A DNA stretch of 64,000 nt from Aeromonas jandaei (GTDB taxonomy: Bacteria > Pseudomonadota > Gammaproteobacteria > Enterobacterales > Aeromonadaceae). The stretch is from assembly GCF_037890695.1 (NCBI RefSeq), contig NZ_CP149571.1:2882001-2946000 (forward strand), written 5' to 3'. Of this stretch, positions 28,480 through 37,592 are shown one piece after another. The notes beneath the pieces are model-generated. The model searched no databases. It had not been told where the DNA came from and saw only the letters and a list, made by a program, of their open reading frames with translations. Both the position numbers and the translations under genes were made by a program. Within the stretch, counting starts at the first letter, position 1. Each line of letters opens with the position of its first letter.

Positions 28480-29994
28480 ATGAGGTACATGCCTGTGATC
28501 ACTCCCTTTACCTATCTTCCTCCCGCTATCGATTGCCAGGATGCCACTCTCGTCCAGGCCCTCGAGCAGGCGCTTCCTGTACAGATATTGCTGATCGCCG
28601 AAGAGCAGAAGGAGGCGATCCTGGCTCATCCCCAGCTATCGGGTGTCAACACCCTGCTGGCGCTGGGCAAAAAAGCCCCCTTTACCCTGATGCAGGGCAA
28701 CAGCCTGCTGCTGGTCGTCTGTGTGGCGGGCAGCGTGGAGCGGGATCACCGCCTCTACAAGCAGGTACGAAGCTGGATTGCGCCGCTGTCTGGCTTAAAA
28801 GCCGAGCGGGTTGGTCTTCACCTAGAGGGCTTTTCTGTCTCCGAGCGGGGAGTGCTGGCCGAGCTGGTGCTCTCCTCCCTGCTCGCAGCCAATATGCCGC
28901 TGCCCACCAGCAAGAGCCGCAGTGAAAGCAGCTGGAGCTATCAGCAGATAGTTGTGTCCCCGGCGGTGGTGCTGGATCTGGCCCGGATCTACAGCGAAGC
29001 GGGCGGCAACGGGCTGGCCCGTCATCTGGCGGTGCTGCCCGCTTCCGAGCTGACCGCAGCCAACTATCGCGAGTTTCTCAGTCAGTTGGCGCAGGAGGAG
29101 GGGTGGCACTGCCTCCATTATGATCAGGGCCAGTTGGCCGAGCTGGGGGCTGGTGCCTTCTTGGCCGTGGCCCGCGGCTCGGAAGACAATCAGGGCGCTA
29201 TGGTCAAGCTCAGCTACTACCCCCCCAAGCCGGTGCGCCGCATTGCGCTGGTAGGCAAGGGCATTTGCCACGACTCCGGCGGCTACAACCTCAAGATCTC
29301 CGGCAGCATGTATGGCATGCATCTCGACATGGGAGGCAGCGCGGTGGCCCTCGGCACCCTCTATGCCATCAGCAGAGCCCAGCTACCCTATGAAGTTCAC
29401 TGCTGGCTGGCTATTGCCGAGAACCATATCGGCCCTCATGCCTATCGGCCCGGGGAGGTCGTCACGGCTATCAACGGTACCACCATCGAAGTGGTTGATA
29501 CCGATGCGGAGGGGCGGATGGTGCTGGCTGATACGCTGGCGATGGCGGCGCAGGATACCCCGGATCTGCTGATCGACTACGCCACCCTGACCGGTGCTTG
29601 CAAACGGGCGCTGGGCAGCCGTTACAGCGGCGTCTTTACCAACCGCAGCGAATGGCTGGTATCGCTGGTCAATATGGGGCAGCGTAGCGGCGAGCGGGTT
29701 TGGCCGTTTCCACTCGATGAGGATTATGACGACAACATCGAGAGTGAATGGGCCGATCTGCTGCAGTGCGCGCCGGGCAGCTCCCCGGATCATATCGATG
29801 CGGCCCGTTTTCTCTCCCATTTCGTCCCCGAGCAGACTCCCTGGCTGCATTTTGACCTTAGCGGTTTTCGCAACAAGGGAGGCAACGGGGTGGTTTCAAG
29901 TGAAGTAACAGGCTTTGGCGTGCGTCTGACATTGGATCTGCTGGCCAGTCCGCTAGGCAGAACGGGGCGCCACAGCATGGAACAACCTGACTGA
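28480..29994 (+). CDS. M17-family (leucyl) aminopeptidase
   Basis: 504 residues. The C-terminal catalytic domain keeps the M17 two-metal site: VGKGICHDSGG, then NLK, LDMGG, and DTDAEGRMVLAD. These correspond to the metal ligands and the catalytic lysine and arginine of PepA. The N-terminal domain is only weakly alike. It is expected to remove N-terminal amino acids from peptides in the cytosol. The start is uncertain: ATGs at 28480 and 28489 and a GTG at 28495 are possible, with GAGG between the first two. The stop overlaps by one base the first possible ATG of the yjjG frame, so the two form an operon. Confidence 0.88.
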   Translation: MRYMPVITPFTYLPPAIDCQDATLVQALEQALPVQILLIAEEQKEAILAHPQLSGVNTLLALGKKAPFTLMQGNSLLLVVCVAGSVERDHRLYKQVRSWIAPLSGLKAERVGLHLEGFSVSERGVLAELVLSSLLAANMPLPTSKSRSESSWSYQQIVVSPAVVLDLARIYSEAGGNGLARHLAVLPASELTAANYREFLSQLAQEEGWHCLHYDQGQLAELGAGAFLAVARGSEDNQGAMVKLSYYPPKPVRRIALVGKGICHDSGGYNLKISGSMYGMHLDMGGSAVALGTLYAISRAQLPYEVHCWLAIAENHIGPHAYRPGEVVTAINGTTIEVVDTDAEGRMVLADTLAMAAQDTPDLLIDYATLTGACKRALGSRYSGVFTNRSEWLVSLVNMGQRSGERVWPFPLDEDYDDNIESEWADLLQCAPGSSPDHIDAARFLSHFVPEQTPWLHFDLSGFRNKGGNGVVSSEVTGFGVRLTLDLLASPLGRTGRHSMEQPD

Positions 29995-30008
29995 TGACAA
30001 GGATTTTT

Positions 30009-30689
30009 GTGAACAAGACAAGCTATGACTGGGTGCTGTTCGATCTGGATGAGACCCTGCTCGATTTCCCGGTGACACAGGCGCTGGAGCAAACCCTTCG
30101 CCACTATGGCGTACAGGTGGATGAGGCTGGCATGGCGGCCTATCACACCCTTAACCACGGTTTGTGGCAGCAGTACAACAATGGCGAAATCGATGCTACA
30201 GCGCTGCAAGAGACCCGCTTCTCCCTTTTTGCCGAGCAGGTCAATGTTGACCCCATGGTGATGAACAACACCTTTCTGGCGCAGATCGTTGCCTTGAGCA
30301 TGCCCCTTGATGGGGTAGTGGAGACGCTACAGCTGCTGAAGGATAAGGTGAAGATGGGCATCATCACCAACGGTTTCAGCGTTCCCCAGCGAGGCCGGCT
30401 TGGCAAGCTGGGCTGGAGCGAGTGGTTCGCCCCCCTGGTGATTTCAGATGAAATCCGGGTTACCAAGCCAGATCCCGCCATTTTTCAGCATACCCTCTCG
30501 CTGATGGGGGCTCCGGATCCGGCCAGAGTGCTGATGGTGGGCGACAATCCCAAAACCGATATTGCCGGTGCGGCTGCGCAGGGGTTGGCCACCTGCTGGT
30601 ATAACCCGGGCAAGCAGAGTGGTGAGTGTAATGCTACTCACGAGATCCATCACTTCTCCCATCTGGCTGGAATTGTGCTTGGTCAGTAG
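30009..30689 (+). CDS. yjjG: Pyrimidine 5'-nucleotidase, YjjG-like HAD phosphatase
   Basis: 226 residues from a GTG start. AAGGA lies five bases before this GTG, which aligns with the E. coli start; an ATG at 29994 overlapping the previous stop lacks such a site. HAD motifs are present: FDLDETLL near the N-terminus, IITNGF, the lysine in VTKPDPAIF, and VGDNPKTD. YjjG removes phosphate from dUMP, dTMP and damaged pyrimidine nucleotides (nucleotide-pool cleaning). It is the second gene of a peptidase-yjjG unit closed by a terminator. Confidence 0.88.
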   Translation: MNKTSYDWVLFDLDETLLDFPVTQALEQTLRHYGVQVDEAGMAAYHTLNHGLWQQYNNGEIDATALQETRFSLFAEQVNVDPMVMNNTFLAQIVALSMPLDGVVETLQLLKDKVKMGIITNGFSVPQRGRLGKLGWSEWFAPLVISDEIRVTKPDPAIFQHTLSLMGAPDPARVLMVGDNPKTDIAGAAAQGLATCWYNPGKQSGECNATHEIHHFSHLAGIVLGQ

Positions 30690-30738
30690 TGCAGTTGAAG
30701 TGGTTCCTGATAGGTTATTTGACGGAATCTGTGTAGAG

Positions 30739-30765
30739 AACGGGAGAGCCATCGGCTCTCCCGTT
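30739..30765. terminator. Terminator between yjjG and the binding-protein gene
   Basis: Perfect 12-base stem AACGGGAGAGCC / GGCTCTCCCGTT with a three-base loop between two convergent genes. It touches the stop codon of the minus-strand gene. Confidence 0.85.
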
Positions 30766-30766
30766 G

Positions 30767-31531
30767 TTATTCTGCGAGCAGCCCAGAGGTATAGCGGGTC
30801 AGGATCTGCTGATATTCGGGGCTTTGCTTGAGTTGGTCGATCGCCTGATTGAGCCGATCCAGCTGGGCTTGCGATGTGCTCTTCTTGCTGAGCATCAGGT
30901 GAACCGGAGTGCGCTCGATATGCAGCAGGATATGGAGCTTCTTCAGGGTGATGCCCTGATGCTCCCACTCCTGCAGGCTGTTCGGATCGAGGATAAACCC
31001 CTGGATCCTCCCACCGTTAAGCATCTTGAGCAGTTGCTCCAGGGTGAATCGCTCCTGTAGCCGAGGTTTCACCTTGGGATTGGCGACAAGGCGGCGAAAC
31101 GCCTCGCCGTAGTCAAACCCCTTGAGCAGACCGATATGAAAATCGGGAGTATTGATCAGCTGTTCCAGAGTGGTGATGTTGCGCCAGCGCTCTTCATCCT
31201 CCTTGCGGATGATGATGACCGTCTCCTCTTCCCGATAGGCATGGCTGAAGCGGGCATATTGCTGACGCTCGGTGGTGATGTTGGCGGACATGGCCAGTTG
31301 TACCGTGCCAAATTCCAATTCGTGCAGCACCCTTGTCCAGGGCATTTCGATGAAGCGAGCCTGATAGTCAGCCCGCTGCAGGATGGCATTGAGCAGTTCG
31401 ATATCCAGCCCTTGCAGCTGATGCTGTTCATTGCGATAGCTGAACGGCTGCCAGTCGCCCCAGCCAACGATCAAAGACTCCTGTGCGGCGGCCTGACAGC
31501 ATAAACACCATAACAACAAGAGTCTGTACAC
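30767..31531 (-). CDS. Periplasmic solute-binding-like protein (SBP family 3)
   Basis: 254 residues from a GTG behind GAGGGG. The N-terminus is a short signal peptide (hydrophobic YRLLLLWCLCCQAAA, cleavage probably before QES). The mature part opens with VGWGDWQPFSY and contains GLDIELLNAI, the marks of family-3 amino-acid-binding domains. No permease or ATPase gene adjoins it, so it may work with a distant transporter, in sensing, or alone, as many such orphan proteins do. The ligand is unknown. Confidence 0.8.
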   Translation of the reverse strand: MYRLLLLWCLCCQAAAQESLIVGWGDWQPFSYRNEQHQLQGLDIELLNAILQRADYQARFIEMPWTRVLHELEFGTVQLAMSANITTERQQYARFSHAYREEETVIIIRKEDEERWRNITTLEQLINTPDFHIGLLKGFDYGEAFRRLVANPKVKPRLQERFTLEQLLKMLNGGRIQGFILDPNSLQEWEHQGITLKKLHILLHIERTPVHLMLSKKSTSQAQLDRLNQAIDQLKQSPEYQQILTRYTSGLLAE

Positions 31532-31632
31532 GACTCATCCCCTCGAACCGGCTCATATAGTCGAGTATTGGACAGGAATGGCAGTGTCACCAGTGAGGCA
31601 GTAAAGAGAGGATGCACCGGTTGGTGCATCTT

Positions 31633-32001
31633 TCAGAGCTCGTGGGCGTGGAATCCCTTGCGATAGCGGGCTTCGCAGCGCGGGCAGCGTTGCAGGGTCG
31701 GATCCTGCTCCAGCGATTCGATGGCCAGTGGCTCTTCGCAGTCGGAGCAGAGGCCGTAGAGGCCGAGATCCATCTGGCAGAGTGCAGCATCGATCCGTTT
31801 GAGATGCGCCACGCTCTGCTCCACTTTGGGCAGATCCAGCCGACTGGTCAGCTCGACCAGTTGATCCTGTTCACAGTGATCCAGCTTTTCGGCCCACTCG
31901 TCACGGCGACAGGCTTTCAGCTGACCGATCAGCGTTTCTCGTACCTGGGCCCAGTCGGACAGCAGGCGATTACGCCAGACAGTCAACTGTGCTTGCGTCA
32001 T
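31633..32001 (-). CDS. DksA/TraR-family C4 zinc-finger protein
   Basis: 122 residues from the ATG of MTQAQLTVW; an upstream GTG frame start is less likely. An N-terminal coiled-coil region (about 5-75) is followed by a zinc finger with C85, C88, C106 and C109. Classical DksA has an acidic DxxDxA tip that acts in the RNA polymerase channel. Here the helical part is shorter and that tip is not evident, so it may be a DksA relative with a changed effect. It lies 97 bp downstream of dusC on the same strand. Confidence 0.75.
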   Translation of the reverse strand: MTQAQLTVWRNRLLSDWAQVRETLIGQLKACRRDEWAEKLDHCEQDQLVELTSRLDLPKVEQSVAHLKRIDAALCQMDLGLYGLCSDCEEPLAIESLEQDPTLQRCPRCEARYRKGFHAHEL

Positions 32002-32098
32002 TTCACACACATTATCCCCCACAGGACAGACGACAGATTCGGGGCAGTATAGGGATCCGATAACTTTATCAAGATGATATGAGTCAAGTTAACGACGG

Positions 32099-33043
32099 TT
32101 AGCCGTGGCTTTTGGCCGCTTGCAGCAAGGCATCGCGGATGGGATCCGTCTCTTTGAGTACCCGGATATCCTGAAACAGCAGATCTGCTTCCGGGTATTC
32201 CCGCTTGAGATAGCTGAACCACTGTTTGATCCGGCTGGGGTAGTAGTCGGCCTTTTCGCTGGCCAGATCCTGCTCGGTGTAGCTCACCATCAATTGCAGT
32301 ACCTCGGCCCAGCTCATGTGGGGGCAGCCGGTTTTCATCACGTTGGCCAGATTGGGCAGGGAGATGGCGCCGCGCCCCACCATCAGGGAGTCGCAGCCGG
32401 AGACTTTGGCACAGGTCAGGGCATCCTGATGATCCCAGATCTCGCCGTTGGCCGTAACGGGGATCGGCAAGGCGCGGCGAATGGCATCCACGTACTCCCA
32501 GTGGGCGGGCGCCTTGTACCCTTCTCGCTTGGTGCGGGCATGAACGGCCAGCTCGTTGGCGCCGCCTTGATGAACGGCATGAGCGTTTTCCAGATAGAGA
32601 TCCTTGTCATCGTAACCAAGGCGAATTTTGGCGCTCACCGGCAGATGGGCGGGCACCGCTTCGCGCACCGCCTTGACGATGCGATGGATGGTCTCGGGCT
32701 CTTTGAGCAGCACCGCGCCGCCCTTGCTCTTGTTGACCGTGGGGGCGGGGCAGCCGAAGTTGAGATCGACCCCGGGGGAGCCAAGCTCGATAGCGCGCAC
32801 GGCGTTCTCGGCCAGCCACTCGGGATGTTGGCCCAGCAGCTGGACCCGCACCGGGGTTCCTGCACGGGTTTTGCCATCTTGCAGCAGTTCGGGGCAGAGG
32901 CGATAGAACACCTTGGCGGGCAGCAGCTGATCAACGACCCGGATAAATTCGCTTACGCAGAGATCGTAATCGTTGACGGAGGTCAGTACCTCCCGCATCA
33001 GGTGATCCAGTACCCCCTGCATGGGGGCCAAAATAACGCGCAT
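32099..33043 (-). CDS. dusC: tRNA-dihydrouridine(16) synthase
   Basis: 314 residues, a length like E. coli DusC (315). The FMN-barrel start APMQGVLD, the catalytic cysteine C98 in NFGCPAPTVNKSKGGA, and HARTK and GRGAISLPNL in the phosphate-binding part are all visible. The opening run MRVILAPMQGV with VNDYDLC and RVVDQLLPAKVF is diagnostic of DusC rather than DusA or DusB. It reduces U16 in the D loop of tRNAs with NADPH. Together with TapT and MnmC it adds to the tRNA-modification genes of this window. Confidence 0.93.
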   Translation of the reverse strand: MRVILAPMQGVLDHLMREVLTSVNDYDLCVSEFIRVVDQLLPAKVFYRLCPELLQDGKTRAGTPVRVQLLGQHPEWLAENAVRAIELGSPGVDLNFGCPAPTVNKSKGGAVLLKEPETIHRIVKAVREAVPAHLPVSAKIRLGYDDKDLYLENAHAVHQGGANELAVHARTKREGYKAPAHWEYVDAIRRALPIPVTANGEIWDHQDALTCAKVSGCDSLMVGRGAISLPNLANVMKTGCPHMSWAEVLQLMVSYTEQDLASEKADYYPSRIKQWFSYLKREYPEADLLFQDIRVLKETDPIRDALLQAAKSHG

Positions 33044-33166
33044 AACTGCTTTCCGAAGAGATAAGGAGAAAAAAGAGGGCAGATTGTAGTGGGGTTGTGC
33101 CCCGCTGTCAGCTATCAGCCAAACTCTGTTAGGCTAGACAGGTAAAAACAGAGATGAGAGGTGGCA

Positions 33167-33544
33167 ATGCAGCGCTGGTGTCTGATGATCTTGGGGTGGC
33201 TGGCCTTTGTGACCGGCATTGTCGGCATCGTGTTGCCACTGCTGCCGACTACCCCCTTCATGCTGCTGGCGGCCGCCCTGTTTGCTCGCTCGTCCCCCCG
33301 TTTTCACCACTGGCTGCTAAGCCATCCCTGGTTTGGCCCACCCATTGCAGACTGGCAGCAGTATCGCGGTATTCGCCGCCATGCACGGCGGCGCGCCATT
33401 ATCTTCATTCTGCTTACCTTCTCGGTGTCGCTGGCGGTGGTACCGCTGCTATGGGTCAGGGGGTTGTTGCTTCTCATAATGGTGATCCTGCTCACCTGGT
33501 TAATGCGCCTGCCGGTGCTGGAGCCAGTTGCAATGGAGAAGTGA
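33167..33544 (+). CDS. ybaN: YbaN-family inner-membrane protein (DUF454)
   Basis: 125 residues from the ATG that follows AGAGG by five bases; a GTG two codons earlier is less fitting. Three hydrophobic helices are seen, with the conserved LPLLPTTPFMLLAAALFARSS-type stretch near residues 27-45 and a second pair at the C-terminus. The role is unknown. The position before apt is the same as in E. coli (ybaN-apt-dnaX-ybaB), which supports the assignment. A strong terminator separates it from apt. Confidence 0.88.
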   Translation: MQRWCLMILGWLAFVTGIVGIVLPLLPTTPFMLLAAALFARSSPRFHHWLLSHPWFGPPIADWQQYRGIRRHARRRAIIFILLTFSVSLAVVPLLWVRGLLLLIMVILLTWLMRLPVLEPVAMEK

Positions 33545-33582
33545 AGTCCCTAAGCTATTGCGGCAATAATGCTATGGAGTCG

Positions 33583-33606
33583 GCCTGTCATTCTTGCGTG
33601 ACAGGC
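33583..33606 (+). terminator. Terminator after ybaN
   Basis: Eight-base stem GCCTGTCA / TGACAGGC with an eight-base loop followed by TTTTTTATTT. Confidence 0.9.
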
Positions 33607-33677
33607 TTTTTTATTTCCCGCTGGCGGGAAGACTAAGATAAAACGGCCATCTGGGTCGAAAAACAAACGGTCAAACC

Positions 33678-34223
33678 ATGAATCCGGAAACCCTGAAATT
33701 TATCGAAGCGAGCATCAAGACCATTCCCGACTATCCGAAGCCGGGTATCCTGTTTCGCGACATTACCAGCCTGATCGAAAATGCCGAGGCGTTCAAAGCC
33801 ACCATCGATCTGCTGGCCAATCACTATCGTGATCAAGGGATCACCAAGATTGTTGGTACCGAGGCTCGCGGCTTCATCTTTGGCGCGCCGGTTGCTTACG
33901 CCATGGGTCTGGGCTTCGTGCCGGTCCGCAAGCCGGGCAAATTGCCCCGCGCTGTCATCGAGGAGTCCTATGCTCTCGAATACGGCACCGACACCCTGCA
34001 ACTGCACACCGACGCCATCGTGCCCGGTGACAAGGTACTGGTAGTGGACGATCTGCTCGCCACTGGCGGCACCGTTGATGCCACCGTCAAGCTGATCCGT
34101 CGCGCTGGCGGTACTGTGGCTGATGCCGCATTCATCATCTCCCTGCCGTCTCTCGGTGGTGATGCCCGCCTGACCGCCGCTGGCGTCAAGGTGGTCTCTC
34201 TGGTTGAACTGCCGGGCGAATAA
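33678..34223 (+). CDS. apt: Adenine phosphoribosyltransferase
   Basis: 181 residues, near the enteric length (183). The PRPP-binding motif [13 protein letters not shown] is intact, and the substrate hood [15 protein letters not shown] and the flexible loop segment with RKPGKLP are visible. It makes AMP from adenine and PRPP in purine salvage. The upstream ribosome site is weak. The gene is part of the conserved apt-dnaX-ybaB neighbourhood. Confidence 0.95.
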   Translation: MNPETLKFIEASIKTIPDYPKPGILFRDITSLIENAEAFKATIDLLANHYRDQGITKIVGTEARGFIFGAPVAYAMGLGFVPVRKPGKLPRAVIEESYALEYGTDTLQLHTDAIVPGDKVLVVDDLLATGGTVDATVKLIRRAGGTVADAAFIISLPSLGGDARLTAAGVKVVSLVELPGE

Positions 34224-34262
34224 GCCCAACAGGCTGCTATCGTCAGCCTGTTGCCAGCCTCC

Positions 34263-34290
34263 AAACCGGTGCCCGTGCGGGCATCGGTTT
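34263..34290 (+). terminator. Probable terminator hairpin between apt and dnaX
   Basis: AAACCG-g-TGCCC pairs with GGGCA-t-CGGTTT around a GTGC loop, but there is no T-run. Another hairpin (CAACAGGCTG / CAGCCTGTTG, 34228-34253) lies just before it. Either may only attenuate. Confidence 0.45.
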
Positions 34291-34396
34291 GAAATTCAAG
34301 CGATCCCTCCCGCTCTGACCGATAGCCGATACAGCCTCCCGTCCATTTGTGTTAGCATCCCGCCTCAATGCCCTGTCTTCCCTGCATGATGGATTT

Positions 34397-36988
34397 ATGA
34401 GCTATCAGGTTCTGGCGCGTAAATGGCGCCCCCATACGTTTGAACAAGTGGTTGGTCAGCAACATGTGCTGACTGCCCTGACCAACGCCCTGGATCAGGG
34501 ACGGCTGCATCACGCCTATCTGCTGAGCGGCACCCGCGGCGTCGGCAAAACCACCATCGCCCGTATTCTGGCCAAGAGCCTCAACTGCGAGCAGGGGATC
34601 AGCAGCCATCCGTGTGGCGTCTGCGATACCTGCCGCGAGATCGATCAGGGCAACTTTGTCGACCTGCTGGAGATCGATGCGGCGTCCCGCACCAAGGTGG
34701 AAGATACCCGCGAGCTGCTCGACAACGTGCAATACCGTCCGGCCCGTGGTCGCTTCAAGGTCTATCTCATCGATGAAGTGCACATGTTGTCGCGTCACAG
34801 CTTCAACGCGCTGCTGAAAACCCTGGAAGAGCCGCCCCCCTATGTGAAGTTTCTGCTGGCCACCACGGATCCGCAGAAGCTACCGATCACCATTCTCTCG
34901 CGCTGCCTGCAGTTTCATCTGAAGAGTCTGGATCAGACTCAGATCGCCAAGCAGCTCGAATGGGTGCTGGATCAGGAGGGGCAGCCCTTCGAACCGCGCG
35001 CTCTGCTGGCCTTGGCCAAAGCGGCTGACGGCAGTATGCGCGATGCCCTGAGCCTGACCGATCAGGCGCTGGCGCACGGTAACGGCAGCGTCCGCCTCGA
35101 CAGCGTGCTGACAATGTTGGGCACGCTCGATCACCGTCATCTGCACCAGCTGCTGGAAGCCATCCTGAGGCAGGATGCGCCGGCGACCATGGCCAAGATC
35201 AGCGAGATCGCCACCCTTGGCCCCGATTTTGACCAGCTCCACGCTGAGCTGGAAGGCTTGCTCCATCGCATCGCCATGGCGCAGCTGCTGCCTGCCAGCG
35301 TGCAGGAGCAGGGGGCGGATGCCGACTCCCTGCTGCAACTGGCCAAGGCGATGAGTCCGGAAGAGGTGCAGCTCTGCTACCAGATTGTGCTGGGTGGCCG
35401 CAAAGATCTGCCCTGGGCACCTGATGGCCGTACCGCGCTGGAGATGACCTGCCTGCGGATGCTCGCCTTCTCGCCACGTCGCGAGGTATTGCACCCCGCT
35501 ACGCTGACGGCGCTTCCCCCATCCATGACTGGCTCGGCCAGCGCTGGAATGGGGGCAGCCCCGACGCTGCCGGGAAAGCGCCCGGCCGCTGAGCCTGCAA
35601 CTCATATTCCACCCCCTGCGCAGATGGCTTCTGCCGATGCCACGACGGCCACGGTAACCGGTCAGGATGAGGAGAGCGGTGAAGAGGAGGCGCAAGCCGC
35701 CCAACTCTTCAGCCAGCAGGATGAGTTGTTGCGCGAGGCGGCCGGTATGGGTTATCAGGCCGAGTCGGCCCCGCTCTCTGGCGCCAATAGCGGCATGGCG
35801 GTTGATACTGCGAGCTGGGGAGAGGGGGCTGTTGCAAACCCGAACCCATCGGTACCAACCGACACTACGCAGATGGCCGCTGCAGAGATGGCGCCTGCAC
35901 AGATGACGTCTGTACAGATGGATAGCGTTCCGGCTGCATCTGCTTCCGAAGCGGCCGAACCTGTGTCGGCGGTATCGAGCATGCAAAGCCTGCTTGGCAA
36001 ACGTAATATGCTGCGTAGCCGCCAGCGTGGGGAGAGCAGCGCCGCTGCTCCTGCTCCTCGAGCGGTGCCGGTTGCGCCGCCGCGTCAGGCTGCTGCCTCT
36101 GCGCCAGCACCTCTGCCACAGAGTGCGCCGTCGCCTGCTATCAGCCAAACAGCCACCCCGGGTGGCCCCGCCATGGGCCAGTTTGGCGAGCAGCCGCCGG
36201 TGGATCTCTACGCTGAAAATTATGACGAGGCGGGTGATAACGGGGACTACGAGGAGTATCTCAGCCAGAGCTTTATGGCCTCGCCCGTGCCTGAGCCTGC
36301 CCGCAGTGCGCCAAATCGTACAGCGGCCCCCGCTACCCAGCCCGCGCAGCCAACCGATCTGCCCCCCTGGGATTTGGCTGGGCAGCCTAGCTATCGACCT
36401 GGCGAGCACAGTGCCACAGCGCCTGCAGTGACGCCTGCTCCTGCGACCCAGCCGATGACCACGACGGTGGCGGCTGCCCCTGTGGCGCAGAGCGAGCCTG
36501 CCCAGCCAGTGATGGAGACCATCGATTGGGACGAGCTCGAGAGCGATGAGGTGCCGCAAGAGGGGGAGGCGACCCGCCTTATCCCTTCCTCACTGCTCAA
36601 TGGTTGCGGTGACTCCTGGGCCGAGCTGATTGCTCACACTCAGGTGGGCGGTCGGCTGCGCCAGCTCGCCATCAACTCGGTGATGACGCGGGAGGGGGGC
36701 AAGGTGTTGCTGACCCTCAAACCCGAGCAGCGCCACCTGGTGAGCGACAAGGCGCGCGCCGATCTGGCCGAGATCATCGGGCCTGCGCTGGGGCAACCGG
36801 TACAGGTCGAGGTAACGCTCGGTGTGGTGCCTGACAAGGAGACCCCTCTTGAGATCGAGCATCGCCTCTATCTGGGGGTGCGCGAACAGGTGACCCGGGA
36901 TCTGGAGCAGGATCCCAACGTACAGTTTTTAGTTCAGCGGTTTGGTGCCGTGCTCCATCACGAGAGCATCGAGCCCCTCAACCGCTAA
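34397..36988 (+). CDS. dnaX: DNA polymerase III subunits tau/gamma
   Basis: 863 residues from MSYQVLARKWRP. This is the clamp-loader AAA+ ATPase: Walker A GTRGVGKT (45-52), a zinc site with C64, C73, C76 and C79, and Walker B LIDEVHML followed by the conserved LLKTLEEPP. Domain III ends about residue 365. A long low-complexity stretch (about 385-715) rich in A, P, Q, M and S then leads to a tau C-terminal domain that binds the polymerase. I see no A-AAA-AAG slippery heptamer, the site that makes gamma in E. coli. It is longer than E. coli tau (643) mainly because of the linker. Confidence 0.95.
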   Translation: MSYQVLARKWRPHTFEQVVGQQHVLTALTNALDQGRLHHAYLLSGTRGVGKTTIARILAKSLNCEQGISSHPCGVCDTCREIDQGNFVDLLEIDAASRTKVEDTRELLDNVQYRPARGRFKVYLIDEVHMLSRHSFNALLKTLEEPPPYVKFLLATTDPQKLPITILSRCLQFHLKSLDQTQIAKQLEWVLDQEGQPFEPRALLALAKAADGSMRDALSLTDQALAHGNGSVRLDSVLTMLGTLDHRHLHQLLEAILRQDAPATMAKISEIATLGPDFDQLHAELEGLLHRIAMAQLLPASVQEQGADADSLLQLAKAMSPEEVQLCYQIVLGGRKDLPWAPDGRTALEMTCLRMLAFSPRREVLHPATLTALPPSMTGSASAGMGAAPTLPGKRPAAEPATHIPPPAQMASADATTATVTGQDEESGEEEAQAAQLFSQQDELLREAAGMGYQAESAPLSGANSGMAVDTASWGEGAVANPNPSVPTDTTQMAAAEMAPAQMTSVQMDSVPAASASEAAEPVSAVSSMQSLLGKRNMLRSRQRGESSAAAPAPRAVPVAPPRQAAASAPAPLPQSAPSPAISQTATPGGPAMGQFGEQPPVDLYAENYDEAGDNGDYEEYLSQSFMASPVPEPARSAPNRTAAPATQPAQPTDLPPWDLAGQPSYRPGEHSATAPAVTPAPATQPMTTTVAAAPVAQSEPAQPVMETIDWDELESDEVPQEGEATRLIPSSLLNGCGDSWAELIAHTQVGGRLRQLAINSVMTREGGKVLLTLKPEQRHLVSDKARADLAEIIGPALGQPVQVEVTLGVVPDKETPLEIEHRLYLGVREQVTRDLEQDPNVQFLVQRFGAVLHHESIEPLNR

Positions 36989-36997
36989 ATTCCGTGG

Positions 36998-37015
36998 CCG
37001 GGAGCTGGCTCCCGG
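36998..37015 (+). other. Hairpin between dnaX and ybaB
   Basis: Perfect eight-base stem CCGGGAGC / GCTCCCGG with a TG loop, followed by TTGAAAAG and no T-run. It may be a processing or stability element in a dnaX-ybaB message rather than a terminator. Confidence 0.5.
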
Positions 37016-37102
37016 TTGAAAAGCAGTTTGGCTGTCCCCATCTAGGACAGACAAACCCACAGCCCGGCGCTGGATGCCGGATTTCAAGACGAGAGACGAC
37101 AT

Positions 37103-37432
37103 ATGTTTGGTAAAGGTGGAATGGGTAACCTGATGAAACAGGCCCAGCAGATGCAAGAGCGTATGCAGAAGATGCAAGAGCAGCTTGCCCAGATGGAAGT
37201 GACCGGTGAAGCCGGTGCCGGCATGGTCAAGGTCACCATGACGGGCAGCCACAGCGTACGTCGCATCGAGATCGATCCCTCCCTGATGGAAGATGACAAG
37301 GAGCTGCTGGAAGATCTGGTTGCCGCCGCTTGCAACGATGCCGTGCGTCGTGTGGAAGAGCAGAACAAGACCAAGATGGGCGAACTGACCGGTGGCATGC
37401 AATTGCCGCCAGGTTTTAAAATGCCCTTCTGA
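37103..37432 (+). CDS. ybaB: Nucleoid-associated protein YbaB/EbfC
   Basis: 109 residues, the usual length. The glycine-rich start ([18 protein letters not shown]), a methionine/glutamine-rich helix, the central [14 protein letters not shown] strands and the C-terminal [13 protein letters not shown] are all diagnostic. The dimer binds DNA with little or modest sequence preference. It follows dnaX as in enterics, but recR, which normally comes next, is absent: a strong terminator and a convergent transporter gene follow. Confidence 0.95.
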   Translation: MFGKGGMGNLMKQAQQMQERMQKMQEQLAQMEVTGEAGAGMVKVTMTGSHSVRRIEIDPSLMEDDKELLEDLVAAACNDAVRRVEEQNKTKMGELTGGMQLPPGFKMPF

Positions 37433-37504
37433 TGGTCAGAATACAGCCTTTGTGTTGTGTATGATCCGGGAGCCTGTCATAGCAGGGTCTCCCAGCCTTC
37501 AACA

Positions 37505-37534
37505 AAAGAGCCCCACCAGCGTGGGGCTCTTTTG
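37505..37534. terminator. Bidirectional terminator between ybaB and the TDT transporter gene
   Basis: Thirteen-base perfect stem AAAAGAGCCCCAC / GTGGGGCTCTTTT with a CAGC loop, followed by GTTTTG. It lies between convergent genes. Confidence 0.92.
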
Positions 37535-37592
37535 TTTTGTCTGTTTGGGTCTAATAGCGAGTGGATAAGTCGCCGCGTTATTACACTCCTCC

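Noticed and set aside
34880..36559. 559-residue minus-strand frame under dnaX
   Set aside because: Rich in H and R with no domain; mirrors the A/P/Q-rich linker of dnaX.
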